A DNA stretch of 7,304 nucleotides. Source: Gammaproteobacteria bacterium (GTDB lineage: Bacteria; Pseudomonadota; Gammaproteobacteria; SZUA-229). Shown in pieces: positions 1-6,700 of the stretch. The position numbers and the translations under genes were made by a program. Position 1 is the first letter of the stretch. Each line of letters opens with the position of its first letter. Location: assembly GCA_015484935.1 (NCBI GenBank), contig WFUQ01000142.1, forward strand, positions 1-7,304. The letters are read 5' to 3'. The notes under the pieces were generated by a model, which was not told where the DNA came from, ran no database searches, and was given only the letters and a program-made list of their open reading frames with translations.

Positions 1-126
1 CTCAAAATGCGCGAAGAAAATAAATTATTGTTACAGGTACACAGTTACCCGTCATTCCCGCCTGCGCGGGAATGACGGGTAACTGTGTACCTGTAACAAT
101 AATTTATTTTCTTCGCGCATTTTGAG
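1..126. repeat. Perfect 126-base palindrome (61-base arms, 4-base centre)
   Basis: Bases 1-61 are the exact reverse complement of 66-126, without a mismatch; the only unpaired bases are the central CTGC at 62-65. The core (48-79) is a copy of the ATTCCC-type repeat also found at 5412, 5607 and 7171, but here the symmetry runs about 45 bases further on each side into AT-rich sequence. The structure starts at base 1 and may continue to the left. The right arm resembles the flank of the 7171 copy (AT-rich stretch, then TTCGCG and CTAAT), so the right arm is probably the native side and the left arm its inverted copy. It lies downstream of the DsrE-like gene and could form a strong hairpin in that transcript, but there is no T-tract of a classical terminator. 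Confidence 0.95.
48..79. repeat. ATTCCC-type palindromic repeat, copy 1 (centre of the large palindrome)
   Basis: The core is ATTCCCGC-CTGC-GCGGGAAT with GTCAT/ATGAC on either side, a stem with a 4-base loop. It fits the pattern ATTCCC-N8-GGGAAT known in Neisseria as dRS3, a pattern also scattered through many other Proteobacteria. In this copy the symmetry continues beyond the usual unit because it sits at the centre of the 126-base palindrome. Confidence 0.9.
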
Positions 127-145
127 TTCTTCGCGGCTAATAAGG

Positions 146-175
146 TTTCATCTGCGTTTATTCGCGTTCATTAGC
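146..175 (-). repeat. Triple decamer repeat, array 1
   Basis: Read on the minus strand, three 10-base units lie end to end: GCTAATGAAC, GCGAATAAAC, GCAGATGAAA, fitting a loose consensus GCNAATNAAC. The same three-unit block recurs at 6965-6994, 7049-7078, 7102-7131 and, cut off, at 7282-7304. On the plus strand it is followed by GGACTCA and a GGTTTT-like stretch, which the array at 7102-7131 shares. No function is known to me; it looks like a dispersed intergenic repeat. Confidence 0.85.
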
Positions 176-198
176 GGACTCACGGTTTTGCACACACA

Positions 199-669
199 CT
201 ACCAACTGATATAAGTATACCCCTGCTCCTGCAACTTCATCACGTCATCCACCCCGATGCGCACTACTGTCGCTTCATCCAGCAGGTCTTTCTTCTCCCA
301 TTTCAGCGAGGTCATGGTATTGCCGCAGGCATGGAACTCCACACCATAACTTGCCAGTGACTGCACTCGTTGCTGATGGAAAGGTTTGATCAACCTGCCG
401 GGTTGTTTGCCCAACAGATGCAGACCCGGACCGAAAGCAGCGATGACGATGTGGATATCGTCACCATATTTCCGCAGCATCTCGCCTGCCGAGAACAGGA
501 TGTGATCGATGTAATCCGTATCGGCCTTGTTCAGCTGGTAGACAATCTTGTGTTTCGTGGTGTCCTCGAAATGGGTTTCAGTGTGATGTGCCGATGCAGG
601 CATGGGTAACACTATCATCAGGCTGAATACGATGGTGGCGAATACGGTGGTCTTCAATTTATTGATCAT
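199..669 (-). CDS. Secreted DsrE-like family protein
   Basis: A 156-residue protein with an N-terminal signal peptide: basic start (MINKLK), hydrophobic stretch at about 8-22, likely cleavage after ASA near residue 27. The mature part has the DsrE/DsrF-like fold pattern: an opening strand KIVYQLN, a helix with DYIDHIL, a strand HIVIAAFGPGLHLL, then a second half SYGVEFHACGNTM and the ending VMKLQEQGYTYIS. The Cys in FHACGNTM sits where many family members keep their conserved Cys and is the only Cys in the mature protein. Classical DsrE proteins act in the cytoplasm in sulfur-relay reactions; this one should be periplasmic, a common but poorly characterised branch, so sulfur chemistry is inference. 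The start has AAAGG only one base before ATG, a weak ribosome site, but the signal peptide supports it. It is transcribed away from the two-component cluster and is probably monocistronic. Confidence 0.85.
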   Translation of the reverse strand: MINKLKTTVFATIVFSLMIVLPMPASAHHTETHFEDTTKHKIVYQLNKADTDYIDHILFSAGEMLRKYGDDIHIVIAAFGPGLHLLGKQPGRLIKPFHQQRVQSLASYGVEFHACGNTMTSLKWEKKDLLDEATVVRIGVDDVMKLQEQGYTYISW

Positions 670-709
670 GGCCTTTAACGCTGGTGATGGATGGGTGGTA
701 ATGAGACCT

Positions 710-738
710 ATCTTACGTGTTTAGAGTTCGCGGGTGAA
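710..738 (-). promoter_or_regulatory. Candidate sigma-70 promoter for the DsrE-like gene
   Basis: On the minus strand TTCACC (738-733) and TAAGAT (715-710) are separated by 17 bases, each matching the consensus hexamer at 4 of 6 positions. It lies about 40 bases upstream of the ATG. The spacing is ideal but the hexamers are moderate, so this is a best guess by eye. Confidence 0.3.
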
Positions 739-767
739 CGGTTTATACGGCTCGCCCTCTCCCACTT

Positions 768-833
768 GTAGGAGCGGCTTCAGCCGCGAAGCGATGTTTC
801 AGACTTTCCCCGTTCGCGGCCGAAGCCGCTCCT
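768..833. repeat. Inverted pair of GTAG-type REP sequences (BIME-like)
   Basis: The left unit (768-790) begins GTAG and continues GAGCGGCTTCAGCCGCGAA, itself a small hairpin (GCGGC-TTCA-GCCGC). The right unit (813-833) is its reverse complement with one difference over 21 bases; a 22-base spacer lies between. This is the REP type abundant in Pseudomonas, Xanthomonas and Stenotrophomonas, mobilised in trans by RAYT (TnpA-REP) transposases; no such gene is in the window. The right unit lacks the CTAC that would complete its own GTAG head (it reads CTGG). The pair sits between divergently transcribed genes, so it is not a shared 3' terminator. Confidence 0.85.
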
Positions 834-848
834 GGCGGGCACGTATCC

Positions 849-883
849 CGTTCAGCTTTCGTTCAGTCAAGTGACGGTAGATT
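849..883 (+). promoter_or_regulatory. Candidate PhoP/OmpR-family operator and promoter for the cluster
   Basis: CGTTCAG occurs at 849-855 and again at 860-866, a direct repeat with an 11-base period. This is the arrangement bound by PhoP-class response regulators, whose enteric box is two GTTTA-like half-sites with an 11-base period. A plausible -10 (TAGATT, 878-883) begins 11 bases after the second half-site, close to the spacing typical of PhoP-activated promoters, and there is no good -35, which suggests activator dependence. The box lies upstream of the first gene of the cluster encoding such a regulator, so autoregulation is a reasonable inference. Confidence 0.45.
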
Positions 884-934
884 AGCACCATCAGGCAGAC
901 ATGCGATTAACCAGCCTGATCTTATCACTACACT

Positions 935-939
935 GGAGA
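935..939 (+). promoter_or_regulatory. Ribosome binding site choosing the start at 946
   Basis: GGAGA stands six bases before ATG 946. It overlaps the region too closely to serve the in-frame ATG at 940, and no comparable site precedes the upstream ATG at 901. Confidence 0.75.
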
Positions 940-945
940 ATGATT

Positions 946-1356
946 ATGAACCTGTTTACCAAACTGAAAACACTCCCTGTCATCAGCGTACTGGCACTCG
1001 GTATGGCACTGTCACCTGCCGTTTCGATGGCTGACAAGGGCGGTGACCGCCACGGCGGTGGCTATTCACGCGACAGCGGCAAATCGCACAAAAAAGTGAG
1101 CTACAAGGGCAGTCATGGCGACCGCCGAGGTTACCGTAAGGGACGTGAGCACAATCGCAGTTATGGTGGCGGTCACCGTGAGTACCGCCACTACCGTGAG
1201 ACGCATCGTGGTCATGGTCACAGACACGGTAGACATGATCGTGCAACCGTCATCGTCAACGATTACGGCTACCGTGACCGTTATGTCGAACTGCCCGATC
1301 TGCGTTTCATGCTGGGGCTGCACACCGGTAACTTTGATCTCGTCTTCCGTGACTGA
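946..1356 (+). CDS. Small secreted Gly/Arg/His-rich basic protein
   Basis: A 136-residue product when started at 946, chosen for the GGAGA site and because it leaves a clean signal peptide (MNLFTKLK, hydrophobic 10-25, likely cleavage after SMA at residue 29). In-frame ATGs at 901 and 940 are less likely. The mature protein has three parts: a low-complexity stretch at about 30-97 rich in Gly, Arg, His, Tyr and Ser with a dense run RGHGHRHGRHD; a short VIVNDYGYRDRYV link; and an ordered-looking tail ELPDLRFMLGLHTGNFDLVF. It contains about twelve His and no Cys. I do not recognise a named family. The composition would suit metal binding or binding to polyanions such as LPS or nucleic acid, but this is inference. 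As first gene after the putative operator it is a likely target of the downstream regulator. Confidence 0.8.
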   Translation: MNLFTKLKTLPVISVLALGMALSPAVSMADKGGDRHGGGYSRDSGKSHKKVSYKGSHGDRRGYRKGREHNRSYGGGHREYRHYRETHRGHGHRHGRHDRATVIVNDYGYRDRYVELPDLRFMLGLHTGNFDLVFRD

Positions 1357-1357
1357 G

Positions 1358-1419
1358 CCCGGCTGCACCGGGTTGCAGAGTTGGTGATGACCGGCAACGC
1401 AGTGTAAGCTTGCCGGTCA
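1358..1419 (+). other. Two hairpins between the His-rich gene and the PepSY gene
   Basis: Right after the stop codon CCCGG (1358-1362) can pair with CCGGG (1368-1372). Further on TGACCGGCAA (1388-1397) is perfectly complementary to TTGCCGGTCA (1410-1419) with a 12-base loop. Neither is followed by a T-run, so full intrinsic termination is unlikely. They may protect the upstream mRNA end or partially attenuate read-through, giving more of the first product than of the regulators. Confidence 0.5.
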
Positions 1420-1443
1420 GACCTTCTACGACTTAATCTCAGT

Positions 1444-1707
1444 ATGAAAACAATCTTCCTGTCACTGCTGTTAGCATTCTCGCTGGTGCTCATGCCGACT
1501 CTGCCTGCGCAGGCGGCGAAACAATCCACCCATTCAGGCATCAGCAAACAACGTGCGGTGAACATCGCGCAGTCGGTCTCGTCCGGTCGGGTATTGGCGG
1601 TGAAGCGACGCGGTGATGTCTATCGCGTCAAACAACTGAGCGAACGTGGTGATGTCAGGATTATCGTCATCGATGCCATCAGCGGGAAAGTGATATCAGG
1701 TCGCTGA
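1444..1707 (+). CDS. Secreted PepSY-domain protein
   Basis: An 87-residue protein with a signal peptide (MKTIFLSLLLAFSLVLMPTL, likely cleavage after AQA at about residue 24). The rest is a single PepSY domain: helix ISKQRAVNIAQSVS, strand GRVLAVKRRGDVYRVKQL and closing strand DVRIIVIDAISGKVIS, which matches the family pattern of an Ala-rich helix followed by a beta hairpin ending in D..sG.v. Small periplasmic PepSY proteins often sit beside PhoPQ-like two-component genes and are thought to modulate the sensor or envelope proteases. Its stop codon is one base before the regulator's ATG, so the two are surely co-transcribed. There is no clear Shine-Dalgarno ahead of ATG 1444, though the signal peptide fixes the start. 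The 86-base gap upstream contains two hairpins. Confidence 0.88.
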   Translation: MKTIFLSLLLAFSLVLMPTLPAQAAKQSTHSGISKQRAVNIAQSVSSGRVLAVKRRGDVYRVKQLSERGDVRIIVIDAISGKVISGR

Positions 1708-1708
1708 T

Positions 1709-2386
1709 ATGCGTATCTTGCTGATAGAAGACGAGCTGGAGCTGCAGGCGGATATCCGCGCTCGACTGGAAGCGGAGAACTACATCGTCGATACCAGTGC
1801 GGATGGTGACGAAGGCTATTTCTTTGCCACCGAATACCCCATCGATGCCGCCATCATCGATATCGGATTGCCCGGCATGTCCGGTATCGAGATCATCCAA
1901 AAGTTACGCGAACAGGAAAACACCACACCGGTGCTCATCCTGACCGCACGTAGCCGCTGGCAGGAAAAGGTCGAAGGTCTGGAGGCCGGTGCGGATGATT
2001 ATCTGGTCAAACCTTTTCAGATGGAAGAACTCATGGCTCGGGTGAAGGCTTTGTTACGACGTGCCACCGGTTCAGCCACCACTGAACTCAAGTGTGGCTG
2101 TATCACCCTGAATCTGGATGCGCAGCAGGTTTTGCTGAACGATGCACTAGTCGATGCTACTGCTTTCGAATACCGCATGCTGGAATATCTGATGCGGCAT
2201 TCGTCCGAAGCCGTATCCAAATCCCGGCTGGCCGATTATCTCTACCCGCACGATGATGACCGCGATAGTAACGTCATCGAAGTGTTGATCGGACGGCTGC
2301 GCAAAAAACTCGACCCGGACGGTTCGCTCAAACCCATCGAAACCATCCGCAACCGCGGTTACCGGTTTACCCTCTGTGAGAAATAG
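1709..2386 (+). CDS. OmpR/PhoP-family response regulator
   Basis: A 225-residue DNA-binding regulator. The receiver domain (1-115) has the acidic pair E7-D8, the phosphoacceptor D51 in AIIDIGLPGMSG, T79 in LILTAR and K101 in YLVKPF. The winged-helix domain (about 125-222) shows TAFEYRMLEYLM, VSKSRLADYLY, the recognition region SNVIEVLIGRLRKKL and the final hairpin IETIRNRGYRF. Length and motifs are typical of PhoP/QseB-like members. An AGG eight bases before the ATG lies inside the PepSY gene, suggesting translational coupling. The partner kinase follows 11 bases later. It probably binds the direct repeat at 849-866. I leave the symbol empty because PhoP, QseB and related orthologues cannot be told apart by eye. 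Confidence 0.95.
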   Translation: MRILLIEDELELQADIRARLEAENYIVDTSADGDEGYFFATEYPIDAAIIDIGLPGMSGIEIIQKLREQENTTPVLILTARSRWQEKVEGLEAGADDYLVKPFQMEELMARVKALLRRATGSATTELKCGCITLNLDAQQVLLNDALVDATAFEYRMLEYLMRHSSEAVSKSRLADYLYPHDDDRDSNVIEVLIGRLRKKLDPDGSLKPIETIRNRGYRFTLCEK

Positions 2387-2397
2387 TGAGATAAACC

Positions 2398-3705
2398 GTG
2401 TCGCTTAATCGACGGATAATCATAAGCGCGACCCTGGTGCTGGTGGTGTTCATCACACTGGTCGCTGCCACACTCGACCGCGCCTTTGTCGATAGCACCG
2501 AAACCGCACTACGCGACAGACTGACCAGTCAGCTATACGCCCTGATGGCATCGGCCGAAGTCGAATCCGGTGAGGTTTTCATGCCCAGCGGTGAACTGGA
2601 TGTGTTGCTGGGACTGCCCAGTTCCGGCATGTATGCCAGCATCCTCGACCGACGAGGCAAAGTGCTGTGGCGTTCCAGCTCGGCATTGGGTGCAGAGACA
2701 CCGCCTGCCATCACCTTGAACAGCGGTGAGAAACGATTCGACCGGGTCGATGTCGATGATGCGCACTATTACACCCTCGCCTACGGCGTGAACTGGGCCA
2801 GTGACACCGGCGACCTCGCCATCACCTTTAACATCGCCACTGATCTGAAAACATTCAACAAGCAAATATACCGTTACCGCAAAACACTGTGGGGCTGGCT
2901 GGTCGCGATGGCGGTATTGTTGCTCATCAGTCAGGCGATCATCCTACGCTGGGGCTTGTCACCCTTGCGTAGAGTCGGTCACGAATTAAACCGCATCGAA
3001 TCCGGCGAACAGGAACAGATACAGGACAGCTACCCGCAGGAGATCGAACGTCTCACCGACAACATCAATAAATTATTGCAGCAGGAACGCGAACAGAAGA
3101 CCCGTTATCGAAATGCGCTGGGTGATCTGGCACACAGCCTGAAGACACCACTGGCTGTCATGCAGAGCAGTGCGAATGTCAAACAGGATGAAACCGTACA
3201 ACAACAGATCGCTCAGATGAATTCCATCGTCGAATATCAATTGCAACGTGCAGCCACTGCCGGCTCGACAAACATCGGCAGATCAATCGACGTGAGAAAC
3301 GTTCTGCACCGCATGCTCGAATCTCTTAGCAAGGTGTATCACGATAAACCCGTACAAGTGAACATCGATGTGACTGAGGGGCTGGTATTCAAAGGCGACG
3401 AAGGTGACATGATGGAGTTACTGGGCAACCTGCTGGATAATGCCTACAAATGGACTGACAGCCGCATAGACGTGACGGCAGCACAACAGGATGGAAAGCT
3501 GCGTATCTGCGTGAGCGACGACGGTCCCGGTTTTCAAGCGGGACAGATAGACGAACTACTGCAACGCGGTAAACGTGCCGACCAGACCACGGCCGGTCAC
3601 GGTATCGGGTTGTCTATCGTGCAGAATATCGTACTGGCGTACCACGGTGAACTCAACATCACCACGAACGAAGCAGGCGGCGCAGACGTTATCGTACTAC
3701 TGTGA
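2398..3705 (+). CDS. PhoQ-like membrane sensor histidine kinase
   Basis: A 435-residue kinase starting at GTG 2398, with a GTGAG seven bases upstream. Transmembrane segment 1 is at about 7-25 and segment 2 at about 164-183, enclosing a periplasmic sensor of some 135 residues. Then follow a HAMP-like linker (184-235), the H-box ALGDLAHSLKTPLAV with phosphoacceptor H246, the N-box LLGNLLDNAYKW (N344, N348), the G1 box SDDGPGF (about 373-379) and the G2 box GHGIGLSIV (400-408). The H-box and the preceding INKLLQQEREQKTRYRNALGDL stretch closely resemble PhoQ (HSLKTPLAV is a hallmark). It should phosphorylate the adjacent regulator in response to an envelope signal. The sensor has acidic clusters (DRVDVDDAH), as PhoQ does for divalent cations, but the ligand is unproven. 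The gene abuts rapA tail to tail. Confidence 0.95.
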   Translation: MSLNRRIIISATLVLVVFITLVAATLDRAFVDSTETALRDRLTSQLYALMASAEVESGEVFMPSGELDVLLGLPSSGMYASILDRRGKVLWRSSSALGAETPPAITLNSGEKRFDRVDVDDAHYYTLAYGVNWASDTGDLAITFNIATDLKTFNKQIYRYRKTLWGWLVAMAVLLLISQAIILRWGLSPLRRVGHELNRIESGEQEQIQDSYPQEIERLTDNINKLLQQEREQKTRYRNALGDLAHSLKTPLAVMQSSANVKQDETVQQQIAQMNSIVEYQLQRAATAGSTNIGRSIDVRNVLHRMLESLSKVYHDKPVQVNIDVTEGLVFKGDEGDMMELLGNLLDNAYKWTDSRIDVTAAQQDGKLRICVSDDGPGFQAGQIDELLQRGKRADQTTAGHGIGLSIVQNIVLAYHGELNITTNEAGGADVIVLL

Positions 3706-6700
3706 TCAGGTCACCACGATCGCTCTGATCGCATCGAGCCGCAAGCTGGCAGAATCGATGATGGTATTCAACGATGCCAGTTGATCTTCGAAGAATCTGA
3801 TCTCGTCATCACGCACGTTCGGGTTCACTTTTTTCAAGGCCTGCAGGCGATCTATCTCACGCTGCAAGGTATGATCGGATTGTGCATGCGCTGTTTTCAG
3901 GATCGCCGCGACCTGTGCCTCCGCCAGTTTCTCCGCACGCTTGTGCATGGCTTTCATGATCTTCAGTTTGGCACGCACCACCTGTGTCGCGGTCTTGTTG
4001 TCGACATGGATACAGGCTTTGTTGATATTCTCGTGTGGCAAGCGCGCAGCATAATCCTTGCCACGCTCATCCAGCAATACCCGCACTACCGTCGGCGGCA
4101 GATATCGCCAGGTCTGTAATTTCTCGATAGGCGCGGCTTCGACGACATAGATACACTCCAGCAGCACTGAACCCGCCGGCACGGCTTTGGATTTGATGGC
4201 AGTGACCGCAGTGTTACCGCTCTCGTTCATCATCACCATGTCCATGGCATCACGCACCAGTGGATGCTCCCAACTCAAGTAATGTGCATCCTCGAAAGTG
4301 AGTGCGGTATCACGGCTATAGGTGATGGTCATGCCTTCATCATGCAGTCCGGGAAATGCCTGCGTCATGTGGTCGGTCGGCCGGAGGATAAAACAGTTCT
4401 CACTGTGTAATTCGGTATCGACGCCGAAACAATCGAAAACGCCGTCCATATAATCTGCGATATCCGAGGCTGCATCCTCATCCAGCGCACGTTGTTTTAA
4501 CGACTGTGCGATATGCTGACGACAGGAATTATATTCCAGCAGACGATCACGACCACGGTGCATGGCTTCGGTCATTTCGGTGTGCAGTTGTTTGCTGTGA
4601 GCGAGTAATTCATCGCTGTGACTGGCATCTGCCAACGCCTTGTTGAGTTCATCCTGCACTTGCACGAACACCGGATGCCCTGCCGGACAGGTCTGCTCGA
4701 AAGCATTCAGGCTCTGGTGATACCAGTTAAACATCACTTCCTGTGCGCTGGCTTTCAGGTAAGGCACGTGGATCTGGATCGTTTCAGTCTGACCGATACG
4801 GTCGAGACGACCGATACGCTGCTCCAGCAAATCAGGATTGAGCGGCAGATCGAACAGCACCAGATGATGCGCGAACTGGAAATTACGCCCTTCACTGCCA
4901 ATCTCGGAACACACCAGCACCTGCGAACCGGTCTCCTTGTCGGCAAAATATGCCGCCGCCTTGTCACGTTCGACGATGCTCAAGCCTTCGTGGAAGACTG
5001 CGGCATGGATGCCGGTTTTGGTCTTGAGCACATAGGCGATATCCAGCGCGGTTTCTGCACTCGCAGCGATCACCAGCACCTTCTGTGGCGCAAGTTCGGC
5101 AAGTTTGTTGTTCAACCATTCGATACGCGGGTCGAAATGGCTCCAGCGGGTATCGTCACTGAGTTCACTCGCCATGGCTTCGTGCAGGCATTCGGGCACC
5201 AGCAACAGTTCAGGATTGACCTGTTTGGCGATGGCGAATAATTCCTGGTAACCGGCGGGCATGTCTAACGGATAACTGTGGACCACACGATCGGGGAACC
5301 CTTTTATCGCTGCGCGAGTATTGCGGAATAAAACACGACCGGTGCCGTGCCGGTCGAGTAAATGCTCGACCAGATCGATACGTGCCTGGCTGATGGCGGG
5401 TTCGTCAACCATGGATTCCCGCCTGCGCGGGAATGACGGGGTTGAATCATTCTCGCTCTTTTTCTCTTCATCCCCGGCACCGGGCAGACTCGCACTGCTG
5501 TCATTGCCACGACGTGAAAGTGTGAGGCGGGAACTCGGCTTCGATGCACTCTCAGCAGATGCGGCGGCAGTACCCTCACCGCCGACACCCATCGCCCCAA
5601 CATTCTCGTCATCCCCGCGCAGGCGGGAATCCACTTGCGATGAACTCCCGGCAGACTCAGCGCCTTCAGTCACCACCGCATCCAGCAGCCGCTTGTTATC
5701 TCCTTCATCGAGGGTGCTTTCTATCAGCTCGATATCAGCCTCGTCCAGCGCCTTGCCATTGAGCAGGTCTTCGACGACTTGCGCGACCGGCTCATAACTC
5801 TGTTCTTCCTCGACAAAGGCATCGAAATCATGGAAACGATCCGGGTCCAGCAGACGCAGACGTGCGAAGTGACTCTCTTTGCCCAGCTGTTCCGGTGTCG
5901 CAGTGAGCAGCAACACACCACTGATGGTATGCGCCAGTTTTTCGATCAACTGGTATTCGTGACCGGGTTCATGCTGCGACCATTGCAGATGATGCGCTTC
6001 ATCGACCACCATCAGATCCCATTCCGCCGCCAGACATTGTTGATACCGTGCCGGATCGGCTGCGAGAAAATCCAGACTACACAACACCAGTTGCTCGCTC
6101 ATGAAAGCATTAGCGATGTCATCTGCCTCATCGGTGAAGTCTTCATCGTCTCCGACATCAGCAAAACGCGCTTCATCGAATATCTTAAAGTGAAGATTAA
6201 AACGCCGTAACATCTCCACCAGCCACTGGTGCATCAAGGTTTCCGGCACCACGATCAGCACTCGATGCGCGCGTTCTGTCTGTAATTGATGATGCAATAT
6301 CAACCCGGCTTCGATGGTCTTGCCCAGGCCCACTTCATCCGCCAGTAACACGCGCGGCGCATAACGGTTAGCGACTTCATGAGCGATATATAACTGATGA
6401 GGAATCAGGCTGGTGCGCACGCCGGTCAGACCATACAGATCAGAATGCGCCAGCCGGTTTAACTGTGACTGTGTGCGGTAACGCAAGGCGAACCATTTAT
6501 CCGCATCGACCTGACCGTTGAACAGTCGTTCGGAAGGACGGTTGAGCTGCATGGCATTATCCAGCTGCCCTTCTTCGATAGTGATCTGCTTACCGGCTTT
6601 ATCCAGCCCGACATATGTCAACAGACCGTCGTGCTGTCTCACCTCGGTGATCTTGATAGTCACACCATCGTGACTGGTGATGGAATCACCGACAGCAAAT

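Larger units (their letters stand above)
5412..5633. mobile_element. 222-base MITE-like insertion inside rapA, bounded by inverted palindromic repeats
   Basis: The two ends (5412-5438 and 5607-5633) are inverted copies of the same 27-base sequence, starting TGGATTCCCGCC on the outside and differing at one position. Outer edge to outer edge is 222 bases, exactly 74 codons, with no stop in the rapA frame. The encoded residues include VDSRLRGDDE at one end and PSFPRRRES at the other, the translations typical of this repeat, with low-complexity Ala/Ser/Gly/Glu sequence between. It accounts for most of the extra length of this RapA. I see no clear target-site duplication, so it may be a true non-autonomous element or an accumulation of repeats. 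Confidence 0.75.

Noticed and set aside
768..833. REP pair as an intrinsic terminator
   Set aside because: It lies upstream of both neighbouring genes and has no T-run; nothing would be terminated there except distant read-through.
901..945. Upstream starts (901, 940) for the His-rich protein
   Set aside because: They have no ribosome site at proper spacing and would add residues ahead of a complete signal peptide; GGAGA fits 946.
1115..1387. Overlapping frames on both strands in the His-rich gene (983-1387)
   Set aside because: They arise from repetitive GGT/CAC/CGT codons; none has a signal, domain or ribosome site.
4618..5241. A 207-codon open frame on the plus strand opposite rapA
   Set aside because: It is antisense to the conserved motif V-VI part of RapA, has no ribosome site, and its translation has no recognisable domain; it is a shadow of the rapA codon pattern.
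5321..5797. Plus-strand open frame with MDSRLRGNDG-type sequence
   Set aside because: The familiar-looking peptide is only the translation of the palindromic repeat in another frame; the rest is low complexity opposite rapA.
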